DNA of 64,000 bases, from contig JAIBEW010000023.1 in the NCBI GenBank assembly GCA_019459085.1, positions 81,799 to 145,798 on the forward strand, written 5' to 3'. The notes beneath the pieces are model-generated. The model was not told the DNA's origin. It worked only from the letters and a program-made list of their open reading frames with translations, and searched no databases. Each line of letters opens with the position of its first letter. The stretch's first letter is position 1. The position numbers were made by a program, and so were the translations under genes. This document shows, in pieces, positions 1-9,227 of the stretch. Source of the DNA: Kaistella sp. Lineage in GTDB: Bacteria > Bacteroidota > Bacteroidia > Flavobacteriales > Weeksellaceae.

Positions 1-582
1 CTGGCTTTTCTGCATGATTTTCGATTTTCGGTTGATGACTGAGCTCACTTTGTAAATCACGAAAGATAAAATAGGCAGTGGAATAAGGGTGTAAAGCGTC
101 ATCGATACATCCGTTTGAAGCATGTAAAAACTGGTAATGAGGAGCAGGATCAGTAAGTTTACGACATACATCACACCGGGACCGAGATACATTCGCACCG
201 CGACAACATCTTCGCTCAACCGGTTCATAAGATCCCCAATTGTGGTTTTCTTGTAATCGGTTAAAGAAAGTTCCTGGTAATGCGTATAAATTTTGTTTTT
301 CAGTTCATATTCAATCCTTCGCGAAGCTACAATGATGGTTTGCCGCATCATAAAAGTAAAAAATCCGGTGAGCAGTGAACAGGCAACGATGATGGCTACA
401 AAAATCAGAACCTGTTTATTGAAGCCGTTATGGAGGTTTTTTGAGATTTCATCAACCGACTTTCCCACAAACTGAACTTTGTAGATATTGAAAAAATTGC
501 TTGCGATGATGAAGAGGAATCCCCAAAACAAAAGTTTTTTGTGCTTTAAGAAATAAGGATTTAAGGTTTTAAGTGCATTCAT
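1..582 (-). CDS. ABC exporter membrane domain, N-terminal part (runs off the window)
   Basis: The minus strand reads open from an ATG at 582 to the window edge, giving 194 residues that begin MNALKTLNPYFLKHKKLLFW. Hydrophobic helices, the cytoplasmic stretch SRRIEYELKNKIYTHYQ and the segment TIGDLMNRLSEDVVAVRMY are typical of the first half of the type I ABC exporter membrane domain (MsbA-like, TM helices plus coupling helices). The ATPase half lies outside the window, so the substrate (lipid, drug or peptide) cannot be named. The gene diverges from nusB. Confidence 0.85.
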   Translation of the reverse strand, partial: MNALKTLNPYFLKHKKLLFWGFLFIIASNFFNIYKVQFVGKSVDEISKNLHNGFNKQVLIFVAIIVACSLLTGFFTFMMRQTIIVASRRIEYELKNKIYTHYQELSLTDYKKTTIGDLMNRLSEDVVAVRMYLGPGVMYVVNLLILLLITSFYMLQTDVSMTLYTLIPLPILSFVIYKVSSVINRKSKIMQKSQ

Positions 583-760
583 AAATCAGGACAAAAATAA
601 GCAAAATTTGAATGACAGTTTATTGATATCCGCATTTTCTCTCATGCCTAAAGGAAGTTTCACGTGGAATGATCTTAATTGCTGTTCACTATTCTTCAGG
701 AGTCCTGCTGCCTACTTCCGACAATTTTACTATCTTTGCACGCATAAAAAGCTCTTTGAA

Positions 761-1663
761 ATGTTAGGAAGAAGACAAATCCGTGAAAAAGTTGTAGAAA
801 GCCTGTATTCTTATTATCAGAATCCCCTGAAGTTTGATATTCTGGAAAAAAATATGTTTTCGGAGATCGATAAAATATACCACCTGTACATTTATCAGCT
901 TAATTTTCTGGTTGCCCTTAAGCATCTTGCCGAAAAGCAGATCGAAATCGGGAAGAACAAATATATTAAGACCGACGCCAACACCAATCCTAACCAGAAG
1001 TTCATCAACAATCAGGTTTTGAAGATGTTGGAAGAAAATACTGAAAGACTTTCTTTCACTTCCAAACACATCAATCTGAAATGGGATCTGTACGACGATC
1101 TGCTCGTGAAAACGTTCCAGAGAATGACTGCCGGAAAAAGGTATCAGGATTTCATGAAGGAAGAAGGGTATTCGTTTGAAGCCGACCAGAAGTTTATCGG
1201 GAAACTGTTTTTAAGATATATTGCTGAAAACGAAGATTTTCACGATCATCTTGAAGCCATGGAAATGAGCTGGGCCGATGATTTTCACATCTCCAATTCC
1301 ATGATTCAGAAAACCATCGGATTTTTTAAAGAAAATGAACCGAGCCATACTTTAATCAAGATGATTAAAGATGAGGAAGACCGCGATTTTGCACGGAAAC
1401 TGCTTAAAACAGCGCTCAACCATTGGGAAGAAGGCGAGAAAAAACTCGAAGGATTGTTGGAAAACTGGGATCTGGACCGTGTTTCTCTGATGGATAAAAT
1501 AATTCTCGTTGCTGCTTTTTCGGAACTGGATTATTTCCCGCTGACTCCTTCAAGAGTGATCATTAATGAATATATCGAGATAGCAAAAGTTTTTTCTACG
1601 GACCGTTCCAACATTTTCATTAATGGAATTTTAGATAAGTACACCAAAGATTTAAACAGATAA
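761..1663 (+). CDS. nusB: transcription antitermination factor NusB
   Basis: NusB binds boxA RNA with NusE/S10 and promotes antitermination of rRNA operons. The 300-residue protein starts MLGRRQIREKVVESLYSYYQ. The C-terminal half (about residues 195-295) carries the helical NusB domain with WDLDRVSLMDKIILVAAFSE and PSRVIINEYIEIAKVFST. Flavobacterial NusB has a long N-terminal part, so 300 residues is normal. The reading frame stays open up to 608, but the ATG at 761 is chosen because a TATCTTTG -7 promoter box lies at 731-738, inside the longer version, and because the conserved N-terminus starts here. It is followed after 14 nt by a DUF1573 lipoprotein gene and then yajC, probably one operon. 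Confidence 0.93.
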   Translation: MLGRRQIREKVVESLYSYYQNPLKFDILEKNMFSEIDKIYHLYIYQLNFLVALKHLAEKQIEIGKNKYIKTDANTNPNQKFINNQVLKMLEENTERLSFTSKHINLKWDLYDDLLVKTFQRMTAGKRYQDFMKEEGYSFEADQKFIGKLFLRYIAENEDFHDHLEAMEMSWADDFHISNSMIQKTIGFFKENEPSHTLIKMIKDEEDRDFARKLLKTALNHWEEGEKKLEGLLENWDLDRVSLMDKIILVAAFSELDYFPLTPSRVIINEYIEIAKVFSTDRSNIFINGILDKYTKDLNR

Positions 1664-1677
1664 TTAATTAAAAAGTT

Positions 1678-2169
1678 ATGAAAAATTTAGTAAAATTATT
1701 ACCGGTTGTTGCGGTATTGGCCTTTACAGGATGCAAAAAAAACGAACAGGCAGATCAGCTTACCGTAAATGAAACTTCAACAGAGATGCCGGCTGCAACA
1801 CCTGCACCAGCAGTTGCGACTCAGGAGGAAATGGTAAAAGAAGCGCAGTCTAAACCACTTACTTCATTGGCTTTATCTGAAAATCAGTTTGATTTCGGAA
1901 ATATTAAAAAAGGTGAAACAGTAGAGCATGTGTATGAAGTAACCAATACAGGAACCAACCCGCTGATTATTTCGCAGGTTAAGCCAGGTTGCGGATGTAC
2001 AGCTCCCAATTATACAAAAGACCCGATTTTACCGGGACAGAAAGGAAACATCACTCTGAAATTCGACTCTTCAAGTTTCGACGGAATGGTGAGCAAACAG
2101 GCTGAAGTATACGCAAACGTTGAAAAAACGCCGATTGTAATTACTTTTTCGGCCAATATTCAACCTTAA
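1678..2169 (+). CDS. DUF1573 domain lipoprotein
   Basis: The 163-residue protein has a lipoprotein signal peptide ending in the lipobox FTGC (Cys19), followed by a low-complexity Glu/Thr/Ala/Pro linker to about residue 60. Then comes a DUF1573 domain (Ig-like beta sandwich) with FDFGNIKKGETVEHVYEVTN and the hallmark KPGCGCTAP. DUF1573 proteins are common in Bacteroidota and their function is unknown; this one should sit on the periplasmic side of a membrane. It lies between nusB and yajC with short gaps, so it is probably cotranscribed. Confidence 0.9.
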   Translation: MKNLVKLLPVVAVLAFTGCKKNEQADQLTVNETSTEMPAATPAPAVATQEEMVKEAQSKPLTSLALSENQFDFGNIKKGETVEHVYEVTNTGTNPLIISQVKPGCGCTAPNYTKDPILPGQKGNITLKFDSSSFDGMVSKQAEVYANVEKTPIVITFSANIQP

Positions 2170-2187
2170 TCAAATAAATTAAACATA

Positions 2188-2517
2188 ATGCTTACAATAT
2201 TTTTACAGGCAGCAGCACCGGAAGGTTCTATGATGCCAACAATCCTGATGATGGGAGCCATGTTCGTCGGATTTTATTTTCTGATGATCCGCCCTCAAAT
2301 GAAGAAATCAAAACAGGAAAAATCTTTTCAGGAAACCCTGAAAGTAGGAAGCAGAGTGGTGACCACTTCCGGAATGCACGGAAGAATTGCACAGATTCAG
2401 GAAGACGGCGTGGTGATTGAAACCCTTTCCGGAAAACTGAAGTTCGAAAAAGCAGCCATTTCCAGAGAATTTACACAGCAAAGATTTCCGGACAACGCTC
2501 CAGAAGTGACCAAATAA
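2188..2517 (+). CDS. yajC: preprotein translocase subunit YajC
   Basis: YajC is a small inner-membrane partner of SecDF in the Sec translocase. The 109 residues contain one transmembrane helix (about residues 15-35, ILMMGAMFVGFYFLMIRPQ) followed by the family signature RPQMKKSKQEKSFQETLKVG and the cytoplasmic beta-rich VVTTSGMHGRI domain. The size is normal. It is the last gene of the nusB transcription unit and is followed by an intrinsic terminator. Confidence 0.95.
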   Translation: MLTIFLQAAAPEGSMMPTILMMGAMFVGFYFLMIRPQMKKSKQEKSFQETLKVGSRVVTTSGMHGRIAQIQEDGVVIETLSGKLKFEKAAISREFTQQRFPDNAPEVTK

Positions 2518-2540
2518 AAATTCTTTTAAGATCAAAAAGA

Positions 2541-2566
2541 TCCATCGCAAGATGGATTTTTTTTTC
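2541..2566 (+). terminator. intrinsic terminator after yajC
   Basis: A 6-bp stem TCCATC/GATGGA with a GCAA tetraloop is followed by about ten T residues. It ends the nusB-yajC unit and lies just before the convergent transporter gene. Confidence 0.85.
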
Positions 2567-2582
2567 TTTAAACTCTTTAGTT

Positions 2583-4271
2583 TCAGCTCAGCAAAAGAAT
2601 GAGCAGACTGGCTACAAAAATCCTGAAAATCGTCACCAAAGGATAAACCTGAGCATAACTTTGAATGGGAACATCCGAATCCAGATAATTTGTACTGAAG
2701 GCCAACGCAGCCGGATCGGTATAGCTTCCGCTCATAATTCCTGCCAACTGCAGGAAATTGATCTTCATAAAAAACCGGCCGATAATAACCATCAGTATCA
2801 ATGGAATAAAAGTAATCGCAGAGCCGTACAACAGCCAGGTCCAACCGTTAAATTTTATAAAATTCTCGTAAAATCCGTCGCCGGCATGAATTCCGACTGC
2901 AGCAAAGAAAAGACAGATTCCAAGATCTTTCATAAAATAAGTCGCTCCCGTGTTGATGTAGGAATGGATAAATGAAATCCCACCATATCTTGAAATTAGC
3001 AGCGCAACAATCAAAGGTCCGGCTGCAAATCCCAGTTTCAACGGAATCGGCAGTCCCGGAATCATTAATGGAACTGATCCAACGATAATCCCAATCAAAA
3101 GACCGCCAAAAAGTGAGAGAAAATCGGGTTCCATTAATTTTTTCTCCTGATTTCCGATGATTTTCTCTGCTTCCGCGATGCCTTCTTCCGAACCGATCAC
3201 GCGTAAAATATCTCCGTAAAAAAGTTCAAGACTTGGTGTCGCCATCATTTCTTTTCCCGCACGGAAAACCCTCGTCACTTTCAGGTCATACGTATTGTAC
3301 AGATCCAGTTCTGAGAGTTTTTTATGTACCGCAGAAGGTTTCGTGACGAAAACGTTTTTGGTTCTGATATCTGATTCAGATTCAATGAACAAATCGGTGG
3401 AAGGACGGCCCACTGTAGAAATAAAATGATCCAGTTCCTTTTCAGTTCCAACCAGCATCAGAACATCTCTTTCTTCCAGCCGCGTATCCAAAGTGGGCGA
3501 GGCCACGGCTTCGCTGCCGCTGTGTTTGATTCTCGAAACCAAAATATTGGCGCCCACTTCTTTAATGCTGTGATGAAGGGTTTTCCCGAAAAACGCGGGA
3601 TTGGTAACGCGCATTTTCTTGTGAATCAAAGAAACTTCGGTTTTTATTTTCAGCATACGGAACTTCCGCATTTCTGTTTCCGGATGTATTTTGAGTAAAA
3701 TCTTCGATAAAATAACAGTTCCGATAATCCCAAATACACCGAGCGGATAAGTAATCGCATAACCAATGGCGGGATCGGCGAAGGTTTTGCCCGGAAACTG
3801 GGCTTTGAGTTCTTCAATCGTATTTTTCGCAGCTCCCAAACCAGGAGTATTGGTGACGGCGCCGCTCATCATTCCAACTAAATTTTCGATCTGCAGTCCG
3901 GTGACTTTAAACAGAATGAAAGTGATGATTCCGCCCAGCAAAACACAGGAAACCGCGAGAATATTGAATTTCAGACCTTCGTTCTTAAAGGAGGAAAAAA
4001 ATGACGGACCAACCTGAAGACCGATTCCGTAAACGAAAAGAATCAAGCCGAAATCACGTATAAAATCCAGGATTTCGGCTTCAATCCGGTAACCCAACTG
4101 TCCCAGAAGCAATCCTGTAAACATGACGGCGGAAACCCCGAAAGACACTTTTCCGAATTTCAGTCTTCCCAAAAAAATGCCCATTCCAATTGCAAGCATG
4201 ATGGAAATCAAAGATTGGGTGACATTCGGATTTTCTATGGGTAAGAGTAAGGTTTTCAGCCAGTCGAGCAT
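2583..4271 (-). CDS. AspT/YidE/YbjL-family transporter with two TrkA-C domains
   Basis: The 562-residue protein has two blocks of about five or six transmembrane helices (residues 15-190 and 385-562). They flank a cytoplasmic region with two RCK_C/TrkA-C domains (about 205-290 and 295-375). This is the architecture of the aspartate-alanine antiporter (AspT, TC 2.A.81) and of YidE/YbjL. The repeated motifs GMMSGAVTNTPGLGAA in the first half and GIMSGSYTDPAALAFS in the second mark the internal duplication of the family. The substrate is not known for this subgroup; exchange of a carboxylate is a family-based guess. Confidence 0.85.
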   Translation of the reverse strand: MLDWLKTLLLPIENPNVTQSLISIMLAIGMGIFLGRLKFGKVSFGVSAVMFTGLLLGQLGYRIEAEILDFIRDFGLILFVYGIGLQVGPSFFSSFKNEGLKFNILAVSCVLLGGIITFILFKVTGLQIENLVGMMSGAVTNTPGLGAAKNTIEELKAQFPGKTFADPAIGYAITYPLGVFGIIGTVILSKILLKIHPETEMRKFRMLKIKTEVSLIHKKMRVTNPAFFGKTLHHSIKEVGANILVSRIKHSGSEAVASPTLDTRLEERDVLMLVGTEKELDHFISTVGRPSTDLFIESESDIRTKNVFVTKPSAVHKKLSELDLYNTYDLKVTRVFRAGKEMMATPSLELFYGDILRVIGSEEGIAEAEKIIGNQEKKLMEPDFLSLFGGLLIGIIVGSVPLMIPGLPIPLKLGFAAGPLIVALLISRYGGISFIHSYINTGATYFMKDLGICLFFAAVGIHAGDGFYENFIKFNGWTWLLYGSAITFIPLILMVIIGRFFMKINFLQLAGIMSGSYTDPAALAFSTNYLDSDVPIQSYAQVYPLVTIFRIFVASLLILLLS

Positions 4272-4396
4272 TTTTATTTTTTTAACTACGTAAAGTTAGT
4301 GCTTTTGAAAGGGGAGAGCTTTCAAATCTGAAGTGAAATTTATCAATTAACAGAAAAATTCCCTTGCGAAATGTTCCTGTATTCTGTTCTTGAGAC

Positions 4397-4422
4397 AAAA
4401 AAAAGGGAAGTAAAAACTTCCC
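4397..4422 (-). terminator. intrinsic terminator of aspS
   Basis: A stem GGGAAGT/ACTTCCC with an AAAA loop is flanked on the plus strand by a run of eight A residues, which is the U-tract on the minus-strand transcript. It lies directly after the aspS stop codon. Confidence 0.85.
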
Positions 4423-4428
4423 TTAAAC

Positions 4429-6183
4429 TTATTCTTTAGTTTCCAGCTTTAAATAAAGCTCATCCAGTTGTTCATCAGCAATTTTTGAAGGCGCATCAAT
4501 CATCACATCTCTGCCTGAATTGTTTTTCGGGAAAGCGATATAATCTCTGATGACTTCGTTGCCGTCTAAAATGGCCACCAACCGGTCGAATCCGAAAGCC
4601 AGACCAGCGTGCGGCGGCGCACCGAACTTGAACGCGTTCATCAGGAACCCGAACTGCGCCTCGGCATCTTCTTTCGTGAATCCGAGCAAATCAAACATTC
4701 TCGACTGTAAATCTTTATCGAAAATTCTTACCGAACCACCGCCGATCTCGTTTCCGTTCAGAACCAAATCGTAGGCGTTGGCTCTTGCTTTTCCGGGATC
4801 TGTCTGCAGCAGATGAATATCTTCAGGTTTTGGCGAAGTAAAAGGGTGGTGCATCGCGTGATAACGTCCGGTTTCTTCATCCCATTCCAAAAGCGGAAAA
4901 TCGATCACCCAAAGCGGTGCGAATTCTTTTGGATTCCTTAAGCCCAAACGGTTTCCGAGTTCCATTCTGAGGGCTGAAAGCTGGGTTCTGGTCTTATTTT
5001 CGTTTCCGGACATCAGGAAGATTAAATCACCTTCTTTTGCACCGAATTTTTCTGTTATTTTCTTTAAATCTTCTTCGTTATAAAATTTGTTTACTGAAGA
5101 AGTAACAATTCCGTCATTCTGAAACTTAATCCAGATCATTCCGGCAGCACCGATTTGAGGACGTTTGACCCAATCAATCAGTTCATCGATCTGTTTTCTC
5201 GTGTAATCTGCACAACCTTCCACATTAATTCCGACCACGAGTTCTGCATCATCAAAAATCTTGAAGTCTTTTCCTTTTACCAGGTCATTCACTTCCACAA
5301 ATTTCATCCCGAATCTGATGTCGGGCTTGTCGTTTCCATAAGTTTCCATGGCTTCATCGAAAGTCATTCTCGGGAATTTTCCGAATTCGTTTCCGGTAAT
5401 GTCTTTCAGTAAAGTTGCCGTCATGCCTTCAAAAATTTCCAGTACGTCTTCCTGCTCTACGAAGGCCATTTCGCAATCGATCTGGGTGAATTCCGGCTGT
5501 CTGTCGGCTCTTAAATCTTCATCCCTGAAACATTTTACGATCTGGAAATAACGGTCCATTCCGCCAATCATCAATAATTGTTTAAAGGTTTGCGGCGACT
5601 GCGGAAGGGCATAAAACTGCCCCGGATTCATGCGGCTCGGAACCACAAAATCTCTTGCTCCTTCGGGAGTTGATTTGATAAGGACAGGCGTTTCCACTTC
5701 GATAAAATTCTTGTCGGACAGGTAATTTCTGACTTTCTGAGCCATTTTATGACGGAAAATCAGTTTGTCTTTCACCGGATTCCTTCTGATGTCCAAATAT
5801 CTGTATTTCATACGGAGTTCTTCACCACCGTCGGTTTCGTCTTCAATTGTAAAGGGCGGAAGCTGAGATTCGTTTAAAACCGTTAATTTCTCCACCAGAA
5901 TTTCAATTTCTCCGGTTGGGATTTTTGGGTTTTTGCTCACTCTTTCAATGACTTTCCCTTCGATTTGAATGACAAATTCGCGGCCGAGTTTTTTGGCATT
6001 TTCCAAAAGTTCGGCAGAAGAACGGTCGGCATCAAAAACGAGCTGGGTAATTCCGTACCGGTCGCGAAGATCGATCCATATCATAAATCCTTTGTCGCGG
6101 ATGGTCTGAACCCAGCCGGAAAGGATTACATTTTCATTGAGATTGGTCAGAGAAAGTTCTCCGTTAGTGTGCGAACGAAACAT
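4429..6183 (-). CDS. aspS: aspartate--tRNA ligase
   Basis: This class IIb aminoacyl-tRNA synthetase charges tRNA-Asp. The 584 residues show the N-terminal OB-fold anticodon-binding domain (1-105), class II motif 2 ([18 protein letters not shown]), a bacterial-type GAD insert (about 295-410) and motif 3 ([13 protein letters not shown]) near the C-terminus. Length matches bacterial AspRS. Upstream on the minus strand a TATATTTG -7 box lies at 6270-6263 (plus-strand coordinates), giving a leader of about 75 nt. Confidence 0.97.
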   Translation of the reverse strand: MFRSHTNGELSLTNLNENVILSGWVQTIRDKGFMIWIDLRDRYGITQLVFDADRSSAELLENAKKLGREFVIQIEGKVIERVSKNPKIPTGEIEILVEKLTVLNESQLPPFTIEDETDGGEELRMKYRYLDIRRNPVKDKLIFRHKMAQKVRNYLSDKNFIEVETPVLIKSTPEGARDFVVPSRMNPGQFYALPQSPQTFKQLLMIGGMDRYFQIVKCFRDEDLRADRQPEFTQIDCEMAFVEQEDVLEIFEGMTATLLKDITGNEFGKFPRMTFDEAMETYGNDKPDIRFGMKFVEVNDLVKGKDFKIFDDAELVVGINVEGCADYTRKQIDELIDWVKRPQIGAAGMIWIKFQNDGIVTSSVNKFYNEEDLKKITEKFGAKEGDLIFLMSGNENKTRTQLSALRMELGNRLGLRNPKEFAPLWVIDFPLLEWDEETGRYHAMHHPFTSPKPEDIHLLQTDPGKARANAYDLVLNGNEIGGGSVRIFDKDLQSRMFDLLGFTKEDAEAQFGFLMNAFKFGAPPHAGLAFGFDRLVAILDGNEVIRDYIAFPKNNSGRDVMIDAPSKIADEQLDELYLKLETKE

Positions 6184-6484
6184 ATTTTTTGGTTTGAATC
6201 AGTTGATATAGCGAAATTTCCGGTTGAGAATACCATTTGGATTTTCATTGGATTTTCGTGTGCAAATATAAGTTTTTTGTACGGAAGCGGGAAGTCTTGC
6301 GGGAATGGAGATGAGATGGGTTCTGACATTTTAATCGTAGGAATTTCCAATATTCTATTGGCAAAAATTGCCTCATTAATTAAATTTTTCAATTTTCAAT
6401 GCGATATTTATAAGCTTTTAGGCTTTAAGTTGTCGATTTTTCTTTAACTTTGTGTACATCAAAAACTAAAAAACATTATTAATT
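6184..6484. other. divergent intergenic region aspS / THX
   Basis: This 301-bp spacer holds the aspS -7 box (TATATTTG, minus strand, 6270-6263) and a TAACTTTG -7 box at 6445-6452 in front of the THX gene. An 81-codon open frame on the minus strand crosses it but reads in from the aspS start and has no homology I recognise. Nothing else was seen. Confidence 0.5.
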
Positions 6485-6730
6485 ATGGGAAAAGGTGATA
6501 AAAAATCAAAACGCGGAAAAATCAATGCAGGAAGCTATGGTAAAACAAGACCACGCAAATCGGCGTCGGTAAAAAATATTCCTGTAACGGTTTTGGATGA
6601 GGAAGAAAAAAAAGCCCCTAAAACCAAAGTGAGAAAAGAAGTCGGCTACCCGACAGACAAATCAGAAAATGCTGAAGTAGCTGCCGAACCAAAACCAAAA
6701 ACTCCAAGAAAGAAAAAAACCGAAGAATAA
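6485..6730 (+). CDS. 30S ribosomal protein THX
   Basis: The N-terminus MGKGDKKSKRGKINAGSYG, followed by KTRPRKS, is the basic THX (bTHX) signature, a small peptide that sits at the head of the 30S subunit. The Bacteroidota form carries a C-terminal Lys/Glu/Pro-rich tail, here about 50 residues (81 in total). The tail is low-complexity and probably disordered. A TAACTTTG promoter box is 33 nt upstream. The stop codon lies in the loop of the terminator hairpin. Confidence 0.88.
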   Translation: MGKGDKKSKRGKINAGSYGKTRPRKSASVKNIPVTVLDEEEKKAPKTKVRKEVGYPTDKSENAEVAAEPKPKTPRKKKTEE

Positions 6731-6743
6731 TCTTCGGTTTTTT
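6719..6743 (+). terminator. intrinsic terminator overlapping the THX stop codon
   Basis: The 8-bp stem ACCGAAGA/TCTTCGGT has loop ATAA and is followed by a T run. The stem's left arm encodes the last residues of THX and the TAA stop occupies the loop. Confidence 0.85.
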
Positions 6744-6762
6744 ATATTTTCGGCGGGAAATG

Positions 6763-7425
6763 TTAATTTCTACCGCCCAGGATACTTCCCAGAAGTCCGC
6801 CTAACCCGCCTTGATCTTCAGAAGAAGTATCTCTGCCGAGAACGCCTCCCAAAATATCATTCAAGGGATTTCCTGATGACTGTTGAGAACCGCCGCCCAA
6901 AACCTGTCCCAGAATATCATTAATTGGATTTGAAGGTTCAGCCTGCGCCTGGTTTTGCGCTCCTCCTAAGATTCCGCCTAAAAGATCACCCAGTCCGCCG
7001 CCGGAATTTACGCCGTTCGATTGTTTTTCCTTTCCGATGAATCCCATAATCAGCGGTGCAAGCATCGCCAATATCGGTCCTATTTTGTCCATTGAAATTC
7101 CTGTATTTTGAGAAAGCTGGTTTTCTACCTGCTCTTTTTGTCCTCCGAAAATATGATCCAGAATCGAACCTCCTTCCTGCTGTCTGGTTTCCGCCTGTGA
7201 TGGATCGTTTAAAATGCTTCCGTCATGATCTTTTTCAAGCGCATTATTAAGTGCATCAGCTTCGTTCGGGTTTTCCTGGGATTTTTTTCTCAGATAGGAA
7301 ATAACCAGAGGTGCCGCAACCGCAAGCAACGCTATAATCTGGTTCTTGGAGATTCCGAATTTGTTTCCGGCCTTTTCAGCGACTTGGTTTCCGGCACTAC
7401 CTGTAAGTAAATCAATTAAATTCAT
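6763..7425 (-). CDS. DUF937 domain protein
   Basis: The 220-residue protein starts MNLIDLLTGSAGNQVAEKAG and has the DUF937 layout. Two alanine/leucine-rich helical repeats (about 15-50 and 105-135, each with the pattern IxxLLAxxAPLxxxxL) are followed by a Gly-rich tail with repeated GLGDLLGGILGG and NDILGGVLG motifs. It resembles the YidB/DUF937 family of unknown function. There is no signal peptide, so it is presumably cytoplasmic. It is transcribed away from THX and is probably monocistronic. Confidence 0.8.
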   Translation of the reverse strand: MNLIDLLTGSAGNQVAEKAGNKFGISKNQIIALLAVAAPLVISYLRKKSQENPNEADALNNALEKDHDGSILNDPSQAETRQQEGGSILDHIFGGQKEQVENQLSQNTGISMDKIGPILAMLAPLIMGFIGKEKQSNGVNSGGGLGDLLGGILGGAQNQAQAEPSNPINDILGQVLGGGSQQSSGNPLNDILGGVLGRDTSSEDQGGLGGLLGSILGGRN

Positions 7426-7506
7426 GGGTTTTCGTTAATGTTAAATTGAACTCACCTTCATCAAAAAACATTCCGCAAAAATTGCGGTTGGATTTGTTTT
7501 GAAGTT

Positions 7507-8016
7507 TTAATTCTTAAAAATCGGAACATTGGAGCACGCTTCGCCAAACATCAGTGATTTGGCAATTGGTTTAAGCTGCTCAACAAGTTCGATGTAAGCG
7601 TTTTCAGGAATATTTTCCTCTGAACAGCCTTTCACTAAGATTCTTTTATCAGTCATGTCCGAAAAATCATAGGTTTGAACGGCATTGTGCATCAACAGAA
7701 CTTCCAGATCTTCACGGTTTCCGAAAACAACTTTGGTTGCTGAATCCGTGATTTTTGCGGTGAGAAGAAAATAGGCCCAAAGAGGAACAATCGCATCGGC
7801 AGAATTGTAAATATAAACGTAGCAGTCTCTGTAATCTTCAACGTTAATGGCTCCGACTTTTTCACGAAAATCTTTTTCCCTTAAAATCAGTCCTTCGAAA
7901 AGAAAATCCTTCAAATCAATCCCAATCCGCTGCCCTTTCGGAACCAGCGCAGAAATATCAAAATTCACCAGACCGCTGTCTGCAACCTTATTTTTTATTT
8001 CAAAATCTTCTGACAT
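7507..8016 (-). CDS. DUF2480 family protein
   Basis: This 169-residue cytoplasmic protein contains NFDISALVPKGQRIGIDLKD, and CYVYIYNSADAIVPLWAYF, both typical of DUF2480, a family restricted largely to Bacteroidota and often next to lpxB. No catalytic motif is evident and the function is unknown. It diverges from lpxB with a 42-bp gap to the chosen lpxB start. Confidence 0.85.
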   Translation of the reverse strand: MSEDFEIKNKVADSGLVNFDISALVPKGQRIGIDLKDFLFEGLILREKDFREKVGAINVEDYRDCYVYIYNSADAIVPLWAYFLLTAKITDSATKVVFGNREDLEVLLMHNAVQTYDFSDMTDKRILVKGCSEENIPENAYIELVEQLKPIAKSLMFGEACSNVPIFKN

Positions 8017-8058
8017 TTTTTATCTTTATCTTTGGCAAAATTACAATTTTATTACGAA

Positions 8059-9162
8059 GTGAAATACTATATCATTGCGGGAGAAGCCTCAGGAGATCTG
8101 CATGCATCCAATTTAATGAAGTCGATTCTGAAAAAAGATCCCGAAGCTGAATTCCGTTTCTGGGGTGGTGATTTAATGACAGAAGTTGCCGGCTTTTCGC
8201 CGGTGAAGCATTACAAAGATTTGGCGTTTATGGGGTTTCTGGAAGTCGCAAAAAACCTCTCGACCATTTTAAAAAACATAAAATTCTGTAAAAATGACCT
8301 TCAGGATTTTAAATCTGATGTGCTGATTTTGGTGGACTATCCGGGATTCAACTTGCGGATTGCGGAATTTGCGAAAAATCTGGGAATTAAAGTCATTTAC
8401 TATATTTCGCCACAACTTTGGGCCTGGAAAGAAGGCAGAGTTGAAAAAATCAGGAATTTTGTTGATGAGATGCTCGTCATCCTGCCTTTCGAAAAAGAAT
8501 TTTATAAAAAACACGGTGTGGAGGCCCATTTTGTAGGACATCCGCTTCTGGATGCCGTTTCGGATTTAAAACCTATTAATATTCAGCAGTTTAAATTTGA
8601 AAACGGACTGAGCGAGAAGGAAATAATCGCTCTTTTGCCCGGATCCCGTGAACAAGAGGTGACCAAAATGCTGGAACTTATGCTTTCCGTTCGGCCGCAT
8701 TTTCAGGATTTTCAGTTTGTGATTGCCGGTGCTCCCGGTCTTACAAAAGAGTTTTACGAAAAATTTGTTGATGAAAACGTGCATTTTGTTTCCAACAAAA
8801 CATATGATTTACTGCGCTCTTCAAAAGCAGCACTCGTCACTTCGGGCACAGCAACTTTAGAAACCGCTCTTTTGAACATTCCGGAAGTAGTGTGTTACCG
8901 CAGCAGCAGAATTTCTTATGAAATCGGGAAACGCGTGGTTAAAAACATCAAATTTATTTCTCTCGTGAATCTAATTATGCATCGTGAAATTGTTACCGAA
9001 CTGATTCAGAAAGACCTCAATACCAATAATTTGGTGAGAGAACTGCAGTTGATTTTATCAGGTGAACCACGCCAAAAAATGCTGAGTGAATTCGATTTAC
9101 TGCGGGAAAAACTTGGAGGTAAAGGCGCAAGCGACCAGGCTGCAGAAATTATTGTTGGATAA
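8059..9162 (+). CDS. lpxB: lipid-A-disaccharide synthase
   Basis: LpxB condenses UDP-2,3-diacylglucosamine with lipid X to make the lipid A disaccharide. The protein shows the N-terminal KYYIIAGEASGDLHASNLM, YISPQLWAWKEGRV, LPGSREQEV and the C-terminal VTSGTATLETALLN, all GT19 signatures. The GTG at 8059 is chosen as start (367 residues). It sits exactly at the conserved N-terminus, whereas the in-frame TTG at 8032 lies inside a TATCTTTG promoter box (8027-8034) and could not be on the transcript. Confidence 0.93.
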   Translation: MKYYIIAGEASGDLHASNLMKSILKKDPEAEFRFWGGDLMTEVAGFSPVKHYKDLAFMGFLEVAKNLSTILKNIKFCKNDLQDFKSDVLILVDYPGFNLRIAEFAKNLGIKVIYYISPQLWAWKEGRVEKIRNFVDEMLVILPFEKEFYKKHGVEAHFVGHPLLDAVSDLKPINIQQFKFENGLSEKEIIALLPGSREQEVTKMLELMLSVRPHFQDFQFVIAGAPGLTKEFYEKFVDENVHFVSNKTYDLLRSSKAALVTSGTATLETALLNIPEVVCYRSSRISYEIGKRVVKNIKFISLVNLIMHREIVTELIQKDLNTNNLVRELQLILSGEPRQKMLSEFDLLREKLGGKGASDQAAEIIVG

Positions 9163-9227
9163 GGAGTAAAATATTTAGGCTCAGTGTATTAGAAAAATTT
9201 ATTACTTTTATAAGCAAATATTTTTTC

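Noticed and set aside
608..760. N-terminal extension of the nusB reading frame
   Set aside because: The added residues overlap the promoter box at 731-738 and do not resemble NusB; the conserved protein starts at 761.
6147..6392. 81-codon minus-strand frame upstream of aspS
   Set aside because: It overlaps the aspS start and its promoter box and has no recognisable family.
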